A DNA stretch of 8,212 bases from CAYRIY01 sp964424335 (GTDB taxonomy: Bacteria > Bacillota > Limnochordia > DTU080 > RSA5): assembly GCA_964424335.1 (NCBI GenBank), contig CAYRIY010000134.1, positions 1 to 8,212 of the forward strand, in the 5' to 3' direction. Shown piece after piece: positions 5,585 through 8,212 of this stretch. Positions within the stretch are counted from its first letter, which is position 1; each line of letters begins with the position of its first letter. The position numbers and the translations under genes are program-made. Under the pieces are notes generated by a model that did not search any database, was not told the origin of the DNA, and was given only the letters and a program-made list of their open reading frames with translations.

Positions 5585-6871
5585 GTGTCCGAAGAGAAGC
5601 AGTTTCGATTTGACACGATCGCCGTCCACGGCGGTCAATCACCCGACCCGGCGACCAACTCGCGTGCCGTTCCGATTTATCAGACGACGTCGTACGTCTT
5701 CAACGACACACAGCACGCGGCCAATCTATTTGCACTAAAAGAGTTTGGAAACATCTATACCCGGATCATGAATCCGACCACCGACGTCTTTGAGGCGCGG
5801 ATGGCCCAGCTCGAGGGGGGTGTCGGGGCGTTGGCCGTCGCTGCGGGGCAGACGGCGGAGGCGTTTGCGATTTTGAACATCGCGGGCGCAGGGGACGAGA
5901 TCGTCTCGGCCAACAGCTTGTACGGCGGCACCTACGCGCTCTTCCACAACACCTTTCCGGAGATTGGGATCACGGTGCGCTTCGTTGAGCCGGACAATCC
6001 GGAGAACTTCCGTGCGGCGATCAACGAGAAGACCAAAGCGCTCTACCTCGAGACGATCGGAAACCCCAAGCTCGATGTCCCCGACATCGAAAAGATCGCG
6101 GCCATCGCACACGAAAACGGGATCCCGCTCATTGTTGACAACACCTTTGCCACGCCGTACCTGTGCCGACCCATCGAGTGGGGGGCCGACATCGTCATCC
6201 ACTCCGCAACCAAGTGGATCGGCGGCCACGGCACATCGATCGGCGGCGTCATCGTCGACTCAGGGAAGTTTGACTGGGCCGCAAGCGGCAAGTTCCCGCG
6301 CCTTGTCGACCCTGACCCCGCGTACCACGGCGTTAGCTACACCGAAGCGCTCGGGCCGCTTGCCTACATCATTCGGGCAAGAGTCCGCTTGCTGCGCGAC
6401 GTGGGCGGTCCCTTGTCGCCGTTCAACTCGTTCCTCTTTTTGCAGGGCCTCGAGACGCTGCACCTCAGGATGGAGCGGCACGTCGAGAACACGCGCGCCG
6501 TGGTCGAGTACCTCGAGGGACACGATAAGGTCGCGTGGGTGAGCTACCCAGGTCTTCCGAGCCATCCGTCCTATGAGCTGGCCAAGAAGTACTTGCCGAA
6601 AGGTCCCGGATCGGTTCTGACCTTTGGCATCAAGGGCGGCACGGCCGCAGCGCTCAAGTTTATCGACTCGCTAAAGCTCTTCTCGCTCCTTGCCAACGTG
6701 GGAGATGCGAAGTCGCTGGTGATTCACCCGTCTACGACGACGCACCAGCAGCTTACGGCCGAAGAGCAGGCGCAGGCGGGCGTCAGCGAGGACATGATCC
6801 GCCTTTCGATCGGAATCGAAGACAAACAGGACATTCTCGAAGATCTCGAGCAGGCGTTCAACGCCGTCTGA
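5585..6871 (+). CDS. metY: O-acetylhomoserine sulfhydrylase
   Basis: A PLP enzyme of the Cys/Met metabolism family that converts O-acetylhomoserine and sulfide to homocysteine. The product is 428 residues, typical for MetY and longer than cystathionine gamma-synthases (about 380-390). Landmarks: FDTIAVHGGQ (9-18), PIYQTTSYVF, YTRIMNPTTDVFE, AAGQTAEAFAI, Asp185 in VDNTFATPY, the PLP lysine in SATKWIGGHG (Lys210), and the C-terminal SLVIHPSTTTHQQ. The GTG at 5585 is chosen because AAGGA lies 9 nt upstream (5571-5575) and the family homology begins directly after it. An in-frame ATG at 5492 lies before and within the terminator hairpin and is unlikely to be used. The gene lies 59 nt after the SAM-I terminator, and metX, its substrate supplier, follows. 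Confidence 0.96.
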   Translation: MSEEKQFRFDTIAVHGGQSPDPATNSRAVPIYQTTSYVFNDTQHAANLFALKEFGNIYTRIMNPTTDVFEARMAQLEGGVGALAVAAGQTAEAFAILNIAGAGDEIVSANSLYGGTYALFHNTFPEIGITVRFVEPDNPENFRAAINEKTKALYLETIGNPKLDVPDIEKIAAIAHENGIPLIVDNTFATPYLCRPIEWGADIVIHSATKWIGGHGTSIGGVIVDSGKFDWAASGKFPRLVDPDPAYHGVSYTEALGPLAYIIRARVRLLRDVGGPLSPFNSFLFLQGLETLHLRMERHVENTRAVVEYLEGHDKVAWVSYPGLPSHPSYELAKKYLPKGPGSVLTFGIKGGTAAALKFIDSLKLFSLLANVGDAKSLVIHPSTTTHQQLTAEEQAQAGVSEDMIRLSIGIEDKQDILEDLEQAFNAV

Positions 6872-6896
6872 TCGACGGGTTGTCCGATCGGCGGCT

Positions 6897-7005
6897 CTAA
6901 GGAGTCACCCACTTGGCCGCCCGACCTTATCGACCGGGCCAAGCCACGAGCGGATGAAAATCCGTGGGGCGGCATGGCTGGCCCTATTGGGCGGCAAGTG
7001 GGGAC
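6897..7005 (+). promoter_or_regulatory. Candidate structured leader RNA (riboswitch-like), metX copy
   Basis: Second copy of the element found before nrdJ, located between metY and metX, roughly 84% identical by hand alignment and ending 46 nt before the metX ATG. Proposed helices: end-closing stem CCCACTTG/CAAGTGGG; CTTGGCC/GGCCAAG (fully Watson-Crick here, G-U in the other copy); CCAC/GTGG (A-U here where the other copy has G-U); and a hairpin GGAT-GAAA-ATCC with a GNRA-type loop. A further 10-nt stretch, TGAAAATCCG (6955-6964), is perfectly complementary to CGGATTTTCA (7016-7025), just before the metX ribosome site. No promoter is evident between metY and the element, so it is probably transcribed from the metY promoter. 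Confidence 0.75.
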
Positions 7006-7051
7006 GGCAGCCAATCGGATTTTCAGATGAGCAGGGGAGAGGGCGACGTCC

Positions 7052-8212
7052 ATGTCGGATAAGACGACGGCCACGTTCACGTCGGCTTTCAAGAAACTTA
7101 AAATACGTCCGCACATGAAGAGCTTTACGATGGGCGCGGACCATAAGTTTACCTTGGAAAGCGGTCGTACGTTCGGTCCGATCACGGTCGCATACGAGAC
7201 GTACGGCCACCTCAACTCCGCCAAGGACAATGCCGTCTTGATTCCCCATGCGCTTACAGGAGACTCACATTGCGCTTCCCACCATCCCGGCGATGAGCCA
7301 GGGTGGTGGGAGGGTCTCGTCGGCCCGGGAAAGGCGATCGATACCGAGCGGTACTTTGTAATCTGTCCGAACGTGCTCGGAGGGTGTCAAGGAACGACAG
7401 GCCCGGCGAGCATCGATCCGGAGACGGGACGCCCGTACGGCAGTAGATTTCCGGTCATCACGATCCGGGACATGGTGCGCGTGCATAAGGCGCTCATCGA
7501 CCACTTGGGGCTCGAGCGGGTGCACATGGTGATCGGCGGGTCCATGGGAGGCATGCAGACGCTCGAATGGGGCGTTGCGTACTCGGATATCACCGATGGG
7601 ATCGTCGCAATCGCAACACCCGGACGGTCCGCGCCTCAAGCGATCGCCTACAACGAAGTGGGCAGGCGCTCGATCATGAACGATCCCAATTGGCGCGGCG
7701 GCGACTACTACGACGGCGAATACCCGTCGGACGGCCTTTCCGTCGCACGCATGGTCGGCATGATCACGTTTCAAAGCGACGCGTCGATGTGGAACAAATT
7801 TGGCCGCCAACTGATGAATGCGAGCGAAGACGAGATCTACGACCTATCGACCCAGTTTCAAGTGGAAAGCTATTTGTGTTATCAGGGCGAAAAGCTCGTC
7901 GAACGCTTTGATGCCAACTCCTACGTCTACCTCACTCGGGCGCTCGACCTCTTTGACCTGGGCCGGGGGCGGGGCGGATTTAGGGAAGCGCTGCGCCTGA
8001 TCACCGTTCCGACCCTGGTGATCGGCATCAGCTCCGACATTCTCTACCCGACGTACCAGCAAAAGGAGATCGTGGACGGCCTGCGGGAACACGGGCGATT
8101 CGCCGAGTACGTCGAGATCGACTGTCCTTTCGGCCACGACGGTTTCTTGATCGAAATTGCGCAGATGACCGAAGCCCTGACGGGTTTTGCCGACAAAGTC
8201 GACCGGTTGCGA
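7052..8212 (+). CDS. metX: Homoserine O-acetyltransferase; 3' end beyond the window
   Basis: An alpha/beta-hydrolase-fold acyltransferase that acetylates homoserine with acetyl-CoA, the first committed step toward methionine in this route, and supplies MetY. 387 codons are visible with no stop, near the usual full length. The catalytic triad is complete: Ser164 in GGSMGGMQ, Asp329 in SSDILYP and His362 in CPFGHDGF. Other family marks are the HALTGDSH oxyanion region, CPNVLGGCQGTTGP and DMVRVHKALIDHLG. The ATG at 7052 has a purine-rich AGGGGAGAGGG (7033-7043) 8 nt upstream. Sequence alone does not settle acetyl versus succinyl donor use, but the neighbouring metY supports O-acetylhomoserine. 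The gene is under double leader control if read from the metY promoter. Confidence 0.95.
   Translation, partial: MSDKTTATFTSAFKKLKIRPHMKSFTMGADHKFTLESGRTFGPITVAYETYGHLNSAKDNAVLIPHALTGDSHCASHHPGDEPGWWEGLVGPGKAIDTERYFVICPNVLGGCQGTTGPASIDPETGRPYGSRFPVITIRDMVRVHKALIDHLGLERVHMVIGGSMGGMQTLEWGVAYSDITDGIVAIATPGRSAPQAIAYNEVGRRSIMNDPNWRGGDYYDGEYPSDGLSVARMVGMITFQSDASMWNKFGRQLMNASEDEIYDLSTQFQVESYLCYQGEKLVERFDANSYVYLTRALDLFDLGRGRGGFREALRLITVPTLVIGISSDILYPTYQQKEIVDGLREHGRFAEYVEIDCPFGHDGFLIEIAQMTEALTGFADKVDRLR

Noticed and set aside
6897..7005. The element as a classical cobalamin, SAM-I, TPP, FMN or c-di-GMP riboswitch
   Set aside because: I looked for their signature segments (B12 box, S-box core, and others) and found none; GATGAAAATCC only superficially resembles part of the cobalamin core.
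1..8212. CRISPR arrays, tRNA or rRNA genes, insertion sequences
   Set aside because: No regularly spaced repeats, tRNA cloverleaf or T-loop pattern, rRNA segments or transposase reading frame was seen. The only mobile element recognised is the intein.

Overview
The window carries two metabolic blocks on GC-rich bacterial DNA. The left block (minus strand) is deoxynucleotide synthesis: nrdR, then a vitamin B12-dependent class II ribonucleotide reductase (nrdJ) that runs off the left edge and is interrupted by an intein. The right block is sulfur amino acid synthesis: cysK with a small glutaredoxin-like gene (minus strand), divergent from metY and metX (plus strand; metX runs off the right edge). 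Between them lie a two-helix membrane protein gene (plus) and a blue-copper lipoprotein gene (minus).

The organism cannot be named from this sequence. The AdoCbl-dependent reductase, a SAM-I riboswitch with an intrinsic terminator, strong sigma70-type promoters and Shine-Dalgarno sites suggest a Terrabacteria-type lineage (for example Chloroflexota or a related phylum) more than a proteobacterium. This is a low-confidence inference.

Regulation is unusually readable here. The nrdR promoter (TTGACT-17-TATAAT) contains two NrdR boxes 31 bp apart centre to centre, so nrdR is probably self-regulated; read-through could extend this control to nrdJ. The cysK and metY promoters are divergent. metY is preceded by a complete SAM-I riboswitch with an identifiable antiterminator and terminator. 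MetX makes O-acetylhomoserine, MetY converts it with sulfide to homocysteine, and CysK makes cysteine from O-acetylserine and sulfide.

The most interesting signal is a structured element of about 110 nt present twice: 35 nt before the nrdJ start (minus strand, 1760-1869) and 46 nt before the metX start (plus strand, 6897-7005). The copies are roughly 84% identical by hand alignment, lie in the same orientation relative to their genes, and differ mainly in loops or at positions that keep base pairing. It looks like a riboswitch-type leader RNA shared by a B12-dependent reductase and a methionine-pathway gene. I could not match it to a riboswitch class I know well.
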